Source: Terriglobales bacterium (GTDB lineage: Bacteria > Acidobacteriota > Terriglobia > Terriglobales > Acidobacteriaceae). From it: 58,927 bases of DNA. The translations under genes and the position numbers were made by a program. This document shows positions 14,995 through 23,535 of the stretch, one piece after another. The notes under the pieces were generated by a model. It did not search any database. It was not told the DNA's origin and worked only from the letters and a program-made list of their open reading frames with translations. Each line of letters starts with the position of its first letter. Within the stretch, counting starts at the first letter, position 1. The stretch covers positions 1 through 58,927 of the forward strand of contig DASPRM010000128.1 of NCBI GenBank assembly GCA_035624455.1, read 5' to 3'.

Positions 14995-16752
14995 ATGGCG
15001 AACAGCAATGGTCACGGGGCGGGAGCTGCTATGCACGTGCACGCGGCGCCCACCGGGTTCATCCGCAAATATATTTTCAGCAAAGACCACAAGGTCATCG
15101 GGCTGCAGTATTTCTTCCTGGCGCTGACGGCGGTATGGGTGGGCATGATCCTCTCGCTGTTTATGCGCATTCACTTGGTGTGGCCCAATCTGCAGATTCC
15201 TTTCTTTGGTGACATCAAGCCTGAGGGCTATCTCACGCTGCTGACCATGCACGGCACCATCATGGTGTTTTTCGTGCTAACCACAGCGCCGCAGGGCGGC
15301 TTCGGAAATTATTTCCTTCCGATTCAGATCGGTGCCCCTGACATGGCGTTCCCCACGCTGAACATGCTGTCGTTCTGGACAACCTTCCTGGCCTTTGTCG
15401 CGCTCATCGCGGCCTTCTTCGTGTCAGGAGGTGCCCCGCTCGGCGGATGGACCGCCTATGCTCCGCTCAGTGCGATTCCGCTGGCTGGACCCGGCCAGGG
15501 CACGGGCATGGATCTGTGGATCACGAGCATCGCGCTGTTCTGCATCGCTTCCCTGCTGGGCGCTCTGAATTTCATCACCACCACGCTGGATCTGCGTGCG
15601 AGAGGTATGACGCTGATGCGCATGCCGCTCACTTGTTGGTCCTGGTTCGTGACCGCGATTCTCGGCCTGCTGGCTTTTGGGGTTTTACTAGCCGCGGGCG
15701 TCCTGCTGTTATTGGATCGCAATGTGGGAACCAGCTTCTTTGTGCCCGGTGGACTGAACGTTAGTGGCGTCGTCATCAAGCATAAAGGCGGTTCGCCGCT
15801 GCTGTGGCAGCACCTGTTCTGGTTTTTCGGCCATCCCGAGGTTTACATCGCCATCCTGCCCGGGATGGGTGTGACCTCACAGGTCCTCTCGACCTTCTCG
15901 CGCAAGCCGATCTTCGGCTACAAGGCCATGGTCTACGCCATGATGGGTATCGGTATCCTGGGCTTTGTGGTCTGGGGGCACCACATGTTCATGAGTGGCA
16001 TGAGCCCCTACTCGGCATTCGCCTTCAGCTTCATGACCATGGCGATCGGCGTACCCTCGGCAATCAAAACATTTAACTGGCTGGGAACGCTGTGGAAGGG
16101 CAAGATCCGCTTCATGACGCCGATGCTGTTTGCCATCGGCTTCGTTTCCCTGTTTGTATCCGGCGGATTGAGCGGGCCGTTCCTCGCACAACCCGCACTG
16201 GATATTCCGCTGCACGACACGTTTTTTGTGGTGGCTCACTTCCACTTGATCATGGGTGTTGCCGCCATCTTCGGGATCTTTGCGGCTACCTATTACTGGT
16301 TCCCGAAGATGTTCGGCCGAATGATGAATGAGACGCTGGGAAGAATTCATTTCTTCCTGACCTTCATCGGCACCTACGCCATCTTCATGCCCATGCACTA
16401 CGAGGGGCTCGCCGGACGTCCGCGCCGCTATTCGTCACTGGATGTGGTGCAGTTCCTGCATCCTTTGAAGCCCGTTGAGTTCTTCATTACCCTCGCGGCG
16501 ATTCTGACCATTGCGGCTCAGTTCATCTTCTTGTTCAATCTGTTGTGGAGCATGTTCAAAGGCAAGAAGGCATCCGACAACCCCTGGGAAGCGACAACAT
16601 TAGAGTGGACCACTGCCACTCCTCCGCCGCACGACAACTTTGCGGGGAAGATCCCAGTGGTAAACAATGGTCCCTATGAGTACGGGGTGCCGGGCGCCGC
16701 GAAGGATTACATAATGCAGACCGATCCCGCGGTTCCCGTGGCCAAACACTAG
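14995..16752 (+). CDS. coxA: cytochrome c oxidase subunit I
   Basis: The catalytic heme-copper subunit (585 residues, about 12 membrane segments). Key ligands are visible: low-spin heme His in LTMHGTIMVFF; CuB His and the cross-linking Tyr in WFFGHPEVYI; the His pair in VVWGHHMFMSG; and the two heme His in FFVVAHFHLIMG. The H-x3-Y motif is that of A-type oxidases. The N-terminus has a short soluble stretch before TGFIRKYIFSKDHKVIG. Translation is probably coupled to coxB, with no bases between stop and start. Confidence 0.97.
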   Translation: MANSNGHGAGAAMHVHAAPTGFIRKYIFSKDHKVIGLQYFFLALTAVWVGMILSLFMRIHLVWPNLQIPFFGDIKPEGYLTLLTMHGTIMVFFVLTTAPQGGFGNYFLPIQIGAPDMAFPTLNMLSFWTTFLAFVALIAAFFVSGGAPLGGWTAYAPLSAIPLAGPGQGTGMDLWITSIALFCIASLLGALNFITTTLDLRARGMTLMRMPLTCWSWFVTAILGLLAFGVLLAAGVLLLLDRNVGTSFFVPGGLNVSGVVIKHKGGSPLLWQHLFWFFGHPEVYIAILPGMGVTSQVLSTFSRKPIFGYKAMVYAMMGIGILGFVVWGHHMFMSGMSPYSAFAFSFMTMAIGVPSAIKTFNWLGTLWKGKIRFMTPMLFAIGFVSLFVSGGLSGPFLAQPALDIPLHDTFFVVAHFHLIMGVAAIFGIFAATYYWFPKMFGRMMNETLGRIHFFLTFIGTYAIFMPMHYEGLAGRPRRYSSLDVVQFLHPLKPVEFFITLAAILTIAAQFIFLFNLLWSMFKGKKASDNPWEATTLEWTTATPPPHDNFAGKIPVVNNGPYEYGVPGAAKDYIMQTDPAVPVAKH

Positions 16753-16791
16753 GAGCAACGAGGCGGCGGAGAATCCAATCCAAGAAGTGTT

Positions 16792-17541
16792 ATGTCGACA
16801 TTCAGTTCAACCATTACGGAACCGAAGCCACGGATCGGTGGTGGCGGCGGAGGCCCGATCTCACGCTATCCCGGCGGAGGTGGCGGCGGCGGGCGCGGCG
16901 ACAATGCCCCCGATTTTGGCGAGACCCTGCGGCGCTACCGCCTGGGTCTTGCCGTAGGACTCGCGGCCGTCCTCATGCTCTTTGTCTCCTTCACCAGCGC
17001 GTATATCGTTCGTCAGGGCCTTGGAACCTGGGATTCGCAAACGCAGACCTACGTCAACGATTGGCGGCCGCTCAGCCTGCCCATGGGCCTGCTGATGATC
17101 AACACCTTCTTTATTCTGGCTGCCAGCTTCACCATTGAGATGGCCCGCAGAAGCGCCTTTCAGGCGGCGGTGATCGCTCCTGTGGTGGCTATCCCTGGAA
17201 TCGCGGCCGGGAAGCGGACCTCCATTCCCTGGCTGCAGCTCACGCTGCTTTTGGGTTTCGCATTTCTCATCGGGCAGTGGATGGCCTGGAAGGAGCTGGC
17301 ACGGCGCGGCTTCTATCTCGCAAGCAATCCCAGCAGTTCATTCTTCTATGTTCTGACCGGAATGCACGGCCTGCACCTGATAGGAGGCTTGATCGCCCTG
17401 CTCTACGCAGCGACAATGGTGACGTTCCGCACACGAGCCCTGGAGCGCCGGCGCATCATCGTGGACATCACCGCCTGGTATTGGCACTTCATGGCTCTGT
17501 TGTGGCTTTATATTTTCGCGCTGTTGAAGTTCGAAGCTTGA
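16792..17541 (+). CDS. cytochrome c oxidase subunit III (first copy)
   Basis: A 249-residue membrane protein of the subunit III family. It has about five membrane segments, including LAVGLAAVLMLFVSFTSAYI and the conserved FFYVLTGMHGLHLIGGLIAL and WYWHFMALLWLYIFALL. Odd feature: the N-terminal 45 residues are soluble and very glycine-rich (IGGGGGGPISRYPGGGGGGG), which is not normal for the family. It lies 39 bases after coxA. A second subunit III gene follows after a repeat-filled gap. Confidence 0.93.
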   Translation: MSTFSSTITEPKPRIGGGGGGPISRYPGGGGGGGRGDNAPDFGETLRRYRLGLAVGLAAVLMLFVSFTSAYIVRQGLGTWDSQTQTYVNDWRPLSLPMGLLMINTFFILAASFTIEMARRSAFQAAVIAPVVAIPGIAAGKRTSIPWLQLTLLLGFAFLIGQWMAWKELARRGFYLASNPSSSFFYVLTGMHGLHLIGGLIALLYAATMVTFRTRALERRRIIVDITAWYWHFMALLWLYIFALLKFEA

Positions 17542-17543
17542 AA

Positions 17544-17749
17544 AGAACCGTGTGGGAACCGATGTCCCGTCCGTTCAGGCGGAGCGCAGTTCCGCTTTAG
17601 AGGAAGTCATCCTGAGCCCGCTCGCCGGGCGAAGGATCTATGCATTTAGTGCTAATTGCGGCGGGTGCCCATCCTAGCCCGTTTTTGGCTAGGTTGGGAG
17701 GTCGAGGCGCAGCCTCGACTCCTAATTGCGAACTACTGATTGCTGTTTT
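17544..17749. repeat. mosaic of dispersed repeats inside the oxidase operon
   Basis: In order: a variant of module C (AGAACCGTGTGGGAACCGATGTCCCGTCCGTTCAGGC) with a different second hairpin GCGGA...TCCGC; module D (17606-17639, GTCATCCTGAGC...GAAGGATCT); module A (CCTAGCC-CGTTTTT-GGCTAGG, extending to CCCAT/TTGGG); module B (GTCGAGGC-GCA-GCCTCGAC, ending about 17721); and a short module E (CTGATTGCTG, 17738-17747). It separates the two subunit III genes. Confidence 0.75.
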
Positions 17750-17761
17750 TGGAGCTCACGT

Positions 17762-18385
17762 ATGGCGGATACTGTAGTGGAGCATGCTTTGGAACGGCCA
17801 TATGAGCCGTCTTTATTCGGGACCTACTCGAAAAAGATCGGCATGTGGCTGTTTCTGCTCTCCGATTCATTGACCTTTGGAGCCCTGCTTTTTGCCTACA
17901 CCTACGGGCGCATCTCCAACCCCGACTGGCCCACTCCCTTCCACTCCGGCAGCATCATCAATGCCACCGTGATGACTGGTTTCCTGCTTACCAGCTCGCT
18001 GACCATGGTCATGGCCGTCTCCGCCGCCAGCTTTAATAACCGGAAGGCCGCCATCGGATGGCTGCTCGCCACTATGTTCTGCGGAACTATGTTTATCGTT
18101 CTGCACCTGCGCGAGTGGATGGGATTGATCTCCGAAGGCATGACCCCAATGAAGAACCCCTGGGGCGCTCCACAATTTGGAGGGACTTTCTTCACACTCA
18201 CCGGGTTGCATATGGCACATGTCACCATCGGGGTGATCTATCTCGGAATCATCGCGATTCGCACCGGCAGCAAGTATTTCAAACCGGAAGATGTGGAAGT
18301 CAGCGGCTTATACTGGCACTTCGTAGACCTGGTCTGGATGTTCATCTTTCCCATGGTCTACCTGATGTCTACCAAGATTACATAG
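17762..18385 (+). CDS. cytochrome c oxidase subunit III (second copy)
   Basis: A 207-residue subunit III-family protein with about five membrane segments: KKIGMWLFLLSDSLTFGALL, MTGFLLTSSLTMVMAVSAAS, and the conserved GTFFTLTGLHMAHVTIGVIYL and LYWHFVDLVWMFIFPMVYL. The LSDSLTFG start resembles CyoC/CtaE-type subunits with an acidic residue in helix 1. I use the ATG at 17762 (GGAG upstream); an earlier start at 17726 falls in repeat sequence. The two subunit III proteins are too different to be a recent duplication. Confidence 0.93.
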   Translation: MADTVVEHALERPYEPSLFGTYSKKIGMWLFLLSDSLTFGALLFAYTYGRISNPDWPTPFHSGSIINATVMTGFLLTSSLTMVMAVSAASFNNRKAAIGWLLATMFCGTMFIVLHLREWMGLISEGMTPMKNPWGAPQFGGTFFTLTGLHMAHVTIGVIYLGIIAIRTGSKYFKPEDVEVSGLYWHFVDLVWMFIFPMVYLMSTKIT

Positions 18386-18394
18386 GAGTTGGGG

Positions 18395-18727
18395 ATGGCA
18401 AGCGAAGACGCGGTGATTGCGCAGGTAGAAGATGCCCATCGGCATCATTCGAAAACGCCTTTTTACGTAGTCTGGATTTCGCTGCTGGTTCTTACCGGGA
18501 TGGAAGTCATGCTGGCCTATCAGCAGCTATCGCCGGTGCGTATGCTCAGCTTCCTGATGGCGTTATCGATCGTGAAAGCTGCGCTGATCATTGCCTGGTT
18601 CATGCACATGAAGTATGAGATGCCCCGCATGCGCCGCATCATCATGATCTCCGGGGTAGTCTGCTTGTGCCTGATGTGCATCTTCTTCCCCGACGCATAC
18701 CGGATCCTGAAACTAGGTGCTCAATGA
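18395..18727 (+). CDS. cytochrome c oxidase subunit IV family protein
   Basis: A 110-residue protein with three membrane segments (YVVWISLLVLTGMEVMLAY, LMALSIVKAALIIAWFMHM, IIMISGVVCLCLMCIFF). The WFMHMKYE motif at the second helix end is characteristic of the CtaF/CoxD subunit IV family, which helps assembly or stability of the oxidase. The ATG at 18395 has AGGAG six bases upstream; a TTG at 18389 is less likely. Its stop overlaps the next gene's start (ATGA). Confidence 0.88.
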   Translation: MASEDAVIAQVEDAHRHHSKTPFYVVWISLLVLTGMEVMLAYQQLSPVRMLSFLMALSIVKAALIIAWFMHMKYEMPRMRRIIMISGVVCLCLMCIFFPDAYRILKLGAQ

Positions 18728-18957
18728 GAGCCGCGATCACCATGCTCGGGCTTGTGCTTTCCGTTTCCCCTGCTTTCGCCCAGGGCTGTGCAATGTGCTA
18801 TGCCTCAGCCAAGCATGCGGACCACCGCAGCCAGAACGCGCTCAGCCGCGCGGTCGCAGTAATGCTCTTCCCTACCCTCGGGCTGATGGGCGGCATGGTT
18901 GGCTTGGCAATGGTCTACGGCAGACGCCGCGACGAATCCCGGAATGGGGATCTCTGA
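18724..18957 (+). CDS. small exported CxxC membrane protein linked to cytochrome oxidase
   Basis: A 77-residue protein starting in an ATGA overlap with the subunit IV gene. Residues 1-19 form a signal peptide (ITMLGLVLSVSPAFA). The mature N-terminus is QGCAMCYASAKHADHRSQNA, a CxxC followed by two His. One hydrophobic segment (VAVMLFPTLGLMGGMVGLAMV) and a basic/acidic tail complete it. I do not know a named family. Position and cysteines suggest a redox, copper or assembly role on the outer face of the membrane; that is inference. Confidence 0.75.
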   Translation: MRAAITMLGLVLSVSPAFAQGCAMCYASAKHADHRSQNALSRAVAVMLFPTLGLMGGMVGLAMVYGRRRDESRNGDL

Positions 18958-19104
18958 ACTGAGAGCGTCGCACATTCGCCCCCGAGCCAGCTCTCCCTGT
19001 CCTGAAGCGCCTTCCAAAACAGGTGTCCGAAATTTGTAAAAACGTTTGCGTTTCTGAATCTTGATCCCGACCTTTGCAGTAGAATTGGTTTGTGAGGATC
19101 GGGC

Positions 19105-19344
19105 TTGCCGAAATTTGAGGAGTGTCTGCAGAGGCTGGAGAAGATCGTTGACGAACTCGAACGCGGCGATATTGCTCTGGAGCAGGCCCTCAAGCTTTTC
19201 GAAGAAGGAGTGCAATTGTCGAACTCCTGCCGGAAGGAACTCGAAGAGGCCGAAGGCAAGGTTGAGATCCTGCTGAAGCAAAACGGCAAAATGCAGGCAG
19301 AGTCGTTCGAAGCTCTGGCTGATAAAGCAGAAACCAGGAAGTAA
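19105..19344 (+). CDS. xseB: exodeoxyribonuclease VII small subunit
   Basis: A 79-residue helical protein that pairs with XseA to degrade single-stranded DNA. The pattern FEECLQRLEKIVDELERGD, ALEQALKLFEEGVQL and LEEAEGKVEILL is diagnostic. The likely start is TTG at 19105, since no in-frame ATG fits. No xseA is in the window. In many bacteria xseB is followed by ispA; here a small receiver-like gene lies between them, and all three share a strand. Confidence 0.92.
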   Translation: MPKFEECLQRLEKIVDELERGDIALEQALKLFEEGVQLSNSCRKELEEAEGKVEILLKQNGKMQAESFEALADKAETRK

Positions 19345-19413
19345 CGTCCCTCGTCAATTCACCTTAAATTCTGTGGTTCGCCACAGACCAACCATTTCAC
19401 AAGGGGTCCGTTC

Positions 19414-19785
19414 ATGCAGCCTCTCCGCATTGTCGTTGCGCATCAGGATTTCGTGGCTGCAACAACGCTCGCCAAGTCTCTGCGCTCGCATTTTCGTTCG
19501 GTGGGGATGGTCGGTTCTATCGATGACATGCGATCCACGATGGCCGAGCAAGCTATTGACGTTGCGGTTCTCGACTTGGAACTCTTGGCTCCTGCGGAAC
19601 TCGAAGAGCTCTGTCATGACTTTCCGCAAGTTGGCTTCGTGTGTATCCACCGCCTGGCGGATGAAGAGTTATGGGCCAGAGTGCTGGCTGTTGGTGCAGT
19701 CGATTGCTGCTCTACCAATGACGTGGCCGGCATCACTTATGCCGCCCGTCACTACGCCGAGATCTCTCATATCTCGGCGGCTTAG
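19414..19785 (+). CDS. receiver-like (CheY-fold) single-domain protein
   Basis: A 123-residue protein that looks like a stand-alone response-regulator receiver. LRIVVAHQDFVAATTLAKSL aligns with beta-1/helix-1, and VAVLDLELLAP gives a phosphoacceptor-like Asp54. The usual acidic pair after beta-1 is reduced to one Asp (AHQD). Near the end, LAVGAVDCCSTNDVAGI replaces the conserved Lys region, so phosphorylation is doubtful. There is no output domain. It sits between xseB and ispA; a link to isoprenoid synthesis is only positional. Confidence 0.65.
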   Translation: MQPLRIVVAHQDFVAATTLAKSLRSHFRSVGMVGSIDDMRSTMAEQAIDVAVLDLELLAPAELEELCHDFPQVGFVCIHRLADEELWARVLAVGAVDCCSTNDVAGITYAARHYAEISHISAA

Positions 19786-19859
19786 AGTTCTTGCCTTCAA
19801 ATCCCAGCCATTTGAGCCCCGGGCCACCGTCCGGGGCCGTGTTTTATACTGAGCAACTT

Positions 19860-20741
19860 ATGCTGCAGGAGACTCTCGAACAGGGGCGCCTTCGTTGCGA
19901 CCAGGCTCTGGAACACCTTTTGCCGCCTGCCACGCAGTTTCCCCCCTCAATCCATCAGGCAATGCGGCACTCAGTCTTCGCGGGTGGTAAACGGCTGCGG
20001 CCTATCCTCTGCATGGAGGCCAGCCGCATGGTGGCAGGAACCATGCCCGACGGGATCGCTGACCTGGGCGCCGCCCTGGAGATGCTCCACACCTACTCGC
20101 TCATCCACGACGACCTTCCCGCGCTCGACAACGACGATCTCCGCCGTGGGGTGCCTACCTGCCACAAAGCCTTTGGCGAAGCTACGGCAATCCTCGCCGG
20201 CGACGCCCTGCAAACCTACGCCTACGAGGTCCTGGCCGGGCTCGCCTGTTCTGCGGAAGCGCGCGTCGGCATCATCTCCGACATCGCCCACGCTACCGGC
20301 ACCATCGATGGCATGATCGGCGGCCAGGTGATGGATCTCGAGGCCGAGCGCCAACACCCTGACGCCCATACGCTGGAATACATTCACCGGTCCAAGACCG
20401 GCGCCCTTATCACTGCCAGCCTCACCAGCGGTGGCCGCTATGCCGGAGCTTCCGAAGATCAGATCCAGCGCATCCGTTGCTTCGGCCAATCGGCTGGGCT
20501 GGCGTTCCAGATCATCGACGATGTGCTTGATGTCACCCAGACCTCCGAGCAATTAGGCAAGACCGCCGGCAAAGACACCGCCGCCGACAAAGCGACCTAT
20601 CCGTCACTGTTTGGATTAGAAGAATCGATCCGCAAAGCTGGCGCTCTGGTCGAGTCCGGCTGCTCCATGCTCGATCCCTTCGGAGCGCGCGCCGGCACGC
20701 TCAAAGACCTCGCCCATTTCCTGATTGAGCGCAAAAAGTGA
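19860..20741 (+). CDS. ispA: polyprenyl (farnesyl/geranylgeranyl) diphosphate synthase
   Basis: Chain-elongating prenyltransferase that makes C15-C20 diphosphates for quinones, carotenoids or peptidoglycan carriers. The first aspartate-rich motif is HDDLPALDNDD and the second is FQIIDDVLD. GGKRLRPILCMEA and KTGALITASL are also present. The spacing in the first motif (DDxxxxD) is typical of IspA-type bacterial enzymes. Length 293 from the ATG at 19860 (a start at 19791 would add a Pro-rich leader). The stop overlaps the bshB1 GTG start (GTGA). Confidence 0.94.
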   Translation: MLQETLEQGRLRCDQALEHLLPPATQFPPSIHQAMRHSVFAGGKRLRPILCMEASRMVAGTMPDGIADLGAALEMLHTYSLIHDDLPALDNDDLRRGVPTCHKAFGEATAILAGDALQTYAYEVLAGLACSAEARVGIISDIAHATGTIDGMIGGQVMDLEAERQHPDAHTLEYIHRSKTGALITASLTSGGRYAGASEDQIQRIRCFGQSAGLAFQIIDDVLDVTQTSEQLGKTAGKDTAADKATYPSLFGLEESIRKAGALVESGCSMLDPFGARAGTLKDLAHFLIERKK

Positions 20742-21562
20742 CGCCAGCGACGCCGGGAGTGCCCGCCGCTTCTGCCCCGCAAGCCGACATTCTCGCCATT
20801 GCCGCTCATCGTGACGACGTCGAGCAGACGTGCGGAGGCACGCTGCTGAAGATGGCGCAACGCGGTCATCGCACCGCGATTCTCGACCTTACGCGTGGGG
20901 AGATGGGCACCCGCGGCACCGCCGACGACCGGCGCCGCGAAGCCGCGGAAGCCGCTCGCATCCTGTACGTCTCCTGGCGAGGCGCTCTTGACCTCCCTGA
21001 CGGCCGTTTGGAGAACACTTTGCCCAACCGCCTGAAGATCGCCGCCGTAGTGCGCGCACTCCAGCCGAAGGTAGTCATACTTCCCTACTGGCAGGGCCGT
21101 CATCCTGACCACTACACGGCCTCCACTCTCGGCTACGAAGCGTGTTTCCTCGCGGGGCTGAAGAAGCTTGATCTGAGCTCGGTGACCGCGGCGAGCCTCG
21201 AGATGACGTATTCGCCTCCGCCCTGGCCCGCCGGATGGCAACTTCCCGCAACCGGCTCGCCTCACCGTCCGAACAAAATTCTCTACGCCACGTTGTATTA
21301 CGACGTCCGCCCAACCTTCGTAGTGGATATCAGCGAGCAGTTCGAAGCTCGCTTTCGCGCGCTCATGGCCTACAAATCGCAATACGCGACACAAGAGGCG
21401 GGATCGGACGTCTTCGTCCCCGAGCGGGACATCCGCCAGCAGATCGAAACTATGGCCCGGTTCTACGGTTTGCTGGCCGGCGTCGAATACGCGGAACCCT
21501 TCCTGCAGAAAGAAGTCGGGCTAGTGGAGGATGTGACCGCGATTCCGGTGGCCAGTATGTAG
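20738..21562 (+). CDS. bshB1: BshB1-like N-acetylglucosaminyl-malate deacetylase
   Basis: PIG-L family deacetylase for the second step of bacillithiol synthesis. The motif ILDLTRGEMGTRGT is characteristic of BshB1, as is LPYWQGRHPDHYTAS with the second metal His. The first metal motif, normally AHPDD, reads AHRDD here (His24, Asp26, Asp27); the ligands are kept but Pro is Arg. Then CGGTLLKMA. Length 274 includes a 16-residue Ala/Pro leader. GTG start overlaps the ispA stop, so translation is coupled. bshA and bshC are not in the window. Confidence 0.88.
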   Translation: MTPATPGVPAASAPQADILAIAAHRDDVEQTCGGTLLKMAQRGHRTAILDLTRGEMGTRGTADDRRREAAEAARILYVSWRGALDLPDGRLENTLPNRLKIAAVVRALQPKVVILPYWQGRHPDHYTASTLGYEACFLAGLKKLDLSSVTAASLEMTYSPPPWPAGWQLPATGSPHRPNKILYATLYYDVRPTFVVDISEQFEARFRALMAYKSQYATQEAGSDVFVPERDIRQQIETMARFYGLLAGVEYAEPFLQKEVGLVEDVTAIPVASM

Positions 21563-21586
21563 GTTAGCCATTAAGAGAGGCAATCT

Positions 21587-21964
21587 TCAAAACCACGTCG
21601 CGCCCACGAACTCCCGCCAGCCTTTAGGGGAAATGTGCTGATACTCGCGCCAGTGCGTGATCTTGTCTCCAGCTAGCTTGATTAACACGACGCCATGATA
21701 GCGGTAGGTGCCCTGATACGTGTACTCGACTGCGCCTATCTGAGCCTTCTCGTCAAACAACACGTGATGCCATTCCGTCAGCTGATCATAACCTTCATCA
21801 TTGCGAAAAAAGGCCAGCAGCTCATCCCGGTTGGCGAAAAGATAGCGGGTGGGATCGCCGTACTTCACATCCGGGGCGAAGTGACTCGCCGCCCGCTCGT
21901 AGTCTTTCTTCGACCAGGCGTCAGCGAGACCTTGCAGCGTGCCCCTGAACTGTTCTGGTGTCAT
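21587..21964 (-). CDS. SnoaL/NTF2-like domain protein
   Basis: A 125-residue single NTF2-like cone fold. The signs are LADAWSKKDYERAASHFAPD at the start, FRNDEGYDQL, and the beta strands VEYTYQGTYRYHGVVLIKL and ITHWREYQHISPKGW. Such proteins can be enzymes, carriers or ligand sensors. No catalytic residues can be assigned. It lies 19 bases downstream of the methyltransferase gene on the same strand and is probably cotranscribed. Confidence 0.8.
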   Translation of the reverse strand: MTPEQFRGTLQGLADAWSKKDYERAASHFAPDVKYGDPTRYLFANRDELLAFFRNDEGYDQLTEWHHVLFDEKAQIGAVEYTYQGTYRYHGVVLIKLAGDKITHWREYQHISPKGWREFVGATWF

Positions 21965-21983
21965 CGTGTCTACCGTCGTTGGC

Positions 21984-22673
21984 TCACATCTTCCAGGCTA
22001 TCGCCACGCCATCTCGCAAAGGCACGATGGTCGTGTAGAAATCCTTTGCCTCGTAGAGACTGCGATTCAATTCCACGATTGCCCGGGTGCTGTCCTGCGG
22101 CTCTGCCTTCTTCTCTAGCCCGGGATTTCCTGCGGCGTAGGCTACGCGCCCGCTCCACAGCACGTTGTCCGCGACGAACAGTCCGCCTTTGCGCACCCGG
22201 CTTTTCGCCAGCCGGAAGGCGCGCGGATAGTCCTCCTTGTCCACATCGCAGAACACGATGTCGAACTCTCCGGTCTGCTCCGACAGTATTTCCAGCGCAT
22301 CCCCGACTTTGACTTCCACCTGGCTGGCCACGCCCGCGCGCCTCAAGTATCCGCGCGCCTCCTCGGCGGTCGCTGCGCTGCCATCGGTGTAAACGACTTT
22401 GCCCTCTTTGCCCACCGCTCGTGACCACCAGATGGTGGAGTACCCGATCGCAGAACCCATCTCAAATACTCTTCTGGCCCCGATCATCCCTGCCAGTTGA
22501 TAGAAAAACCTGCCCACCACTGGGCCCACGATCGGGATGTTGCGCTTTTCCGCTTGTGCTTCCATCTCGCGCAGAACCTCATCGCGTTCCGGCAGCATGG
22601 AATAAAGATAGTTCTCGACTTCTTCGCCGGTGATCACTTGCGCATCGGGATACTTGCTTTGATTGAATCGCAT
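21984..22673 (-). CDS. family 3 O-methyltransferase (COMT-like)
   Basis: A 229-residue SAM-dependent O-methyltransferase. Motifs include VFEMGSAIGYSTIWWSRAVG (SAM-binding loop), VVYTDGSAATAEEARGYLR, DIVFCDVDKEDYPRAFRLA (metal Asp region) and GGLFVADNVLWSGRV (second metal region). These fit the metal-dependent caffeoyl-CoA OMT-type family. The substrate is unknown. It is followed by the NTF2-like gene. Confidence 0.88.
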   Translation of the reverse strand: MRFNQSKYPDAQVITGEEVENYLYSMLPERDEVLREMEAQAEKRNIPIVGPVVGRFFYQLAGMIGARRVFEMGSAIGYSTIWWSRAVGKEGKVVYTDGSAATAEEARGYLRRAGVASQVEVKVGDALEILSEQTGEFDIVFCDVDKEDYPRAFRLAKSRVRKGGLFVADNVLWSGRVAYAAGNPGLEKKAEPQDSTRAIVELNRSLYEAKDFYTTIVPLRDGVAIAWKM

Positions 22674-22708
22674 AGTTTCCTTACGATCTGAAATTCCGAA
22701 GGCATCCC

Positions 22709-23419
22709 CTATCCCAGTGTCTGGCCGGGGGTCATCTCTACGATCTGCACTCCCAGATCAGCCGTGAGTCTCTTCAGATCCGCGGGCGTGCCTGTGAGCA
22801 TGGGGAACGTTCCGAAGTGCATCGGGATCACCGCCTTCGGGTGCAGCAGGCGGCAGGCATAAGCTGCCTCACGCGGCGACATGGTGAAATGATCTCCCAT
22901 GGGGAGCATGGCAATCTCCGGCGCATACAGCTCGCGAATAATCTCCATATCACCGAATACGGCGGTGTCGCCGGCATGATAAATTTTCAGTCCGTTTTCG
23001 AATTCCATCACATAGCCGCAGGCCTCACCGCCATAGACGATCGAGCCATCATCCTCCTGGATGCCACAGGAGTGATCGGCATGGACCATGGTCACTTTGA
23101 CTCCCGCCACCGTCTGCGTCCCGCCCTTGTTCATCGGTGAGATGGTCTGGGCGCCTTTCTTCTGCATCCACAGGCATAGCTCGTATATTCCCACCACCGT
23201 GGGATTGAACTTCCGTGCGATCGCCACTGCATCGCCAATATGATCGCCATGCCCATGCGTGCACAACATCACGTCGACCTTCTTCGGCTGCTTCTCATTC
23301 TCGGGGCACCTAGGATTTCCCTGCACCCAGGGATCCACGTAGATGGTTTTACCTGCGGGGGTTTCGATGCGAAACGTCGAATGTCCCAACCACGTGATCT
23401 TCACGCCTTTCAAATTCAT
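22709..23419 (-). CDS. UPF0173 metal-dependent hydrolase (metallo-beta-lactamase fold)
   Basis: A 236-residue protein. It begins with the UPF0173 signature ITWLGHSTFRIETPAGKTI. The metal motif is THGHGDHIGDAV, with further ligands in VHADHSCG and YHAGDTAVFGDM and a terminal HFGTFP. Function of the family is unknown; likely Zn-dependent hydrolysis. Start is uncertain: ATG at 23419 (MNLKGVK) is the family-like choice, and ATG at 23431 or 23488 are in frame. The longest would add a 23-residue leader. Confidence 0.87.
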   Translation of the reverse strand: MNLKGVKITWLGHSTFRIETPAGKTIYVDPWVQGNPRCPENEKQPKKVDVMLCTHGHGDHIGDAVAIARKFNPTVVGIYELCLWMQKKGAQTISPMNKGGTQTVAGVKVTMVHADHSCGIQEDDGSIVYGGEACGYVMEFENGLKIYHAGDTAVFGDMEIIRELYAPEIAMLPMGDHFTMSPREAAYACRLLHPKAVIPMHFGTFPMLTGTPADLKRLTADLGVQIVEMTPGQTLG

Positions 23420-23535
23420 GCTTGCACCCATCAGTAGCACTCGTCCAGTAGGACCGAGCATTGTAGCCGCGGGCGCGAAGCGCATCAAACCGAGTCTGAC
23501 GCGAGATCGGCTGAAGCCTAAATTGAGTCTAACAG

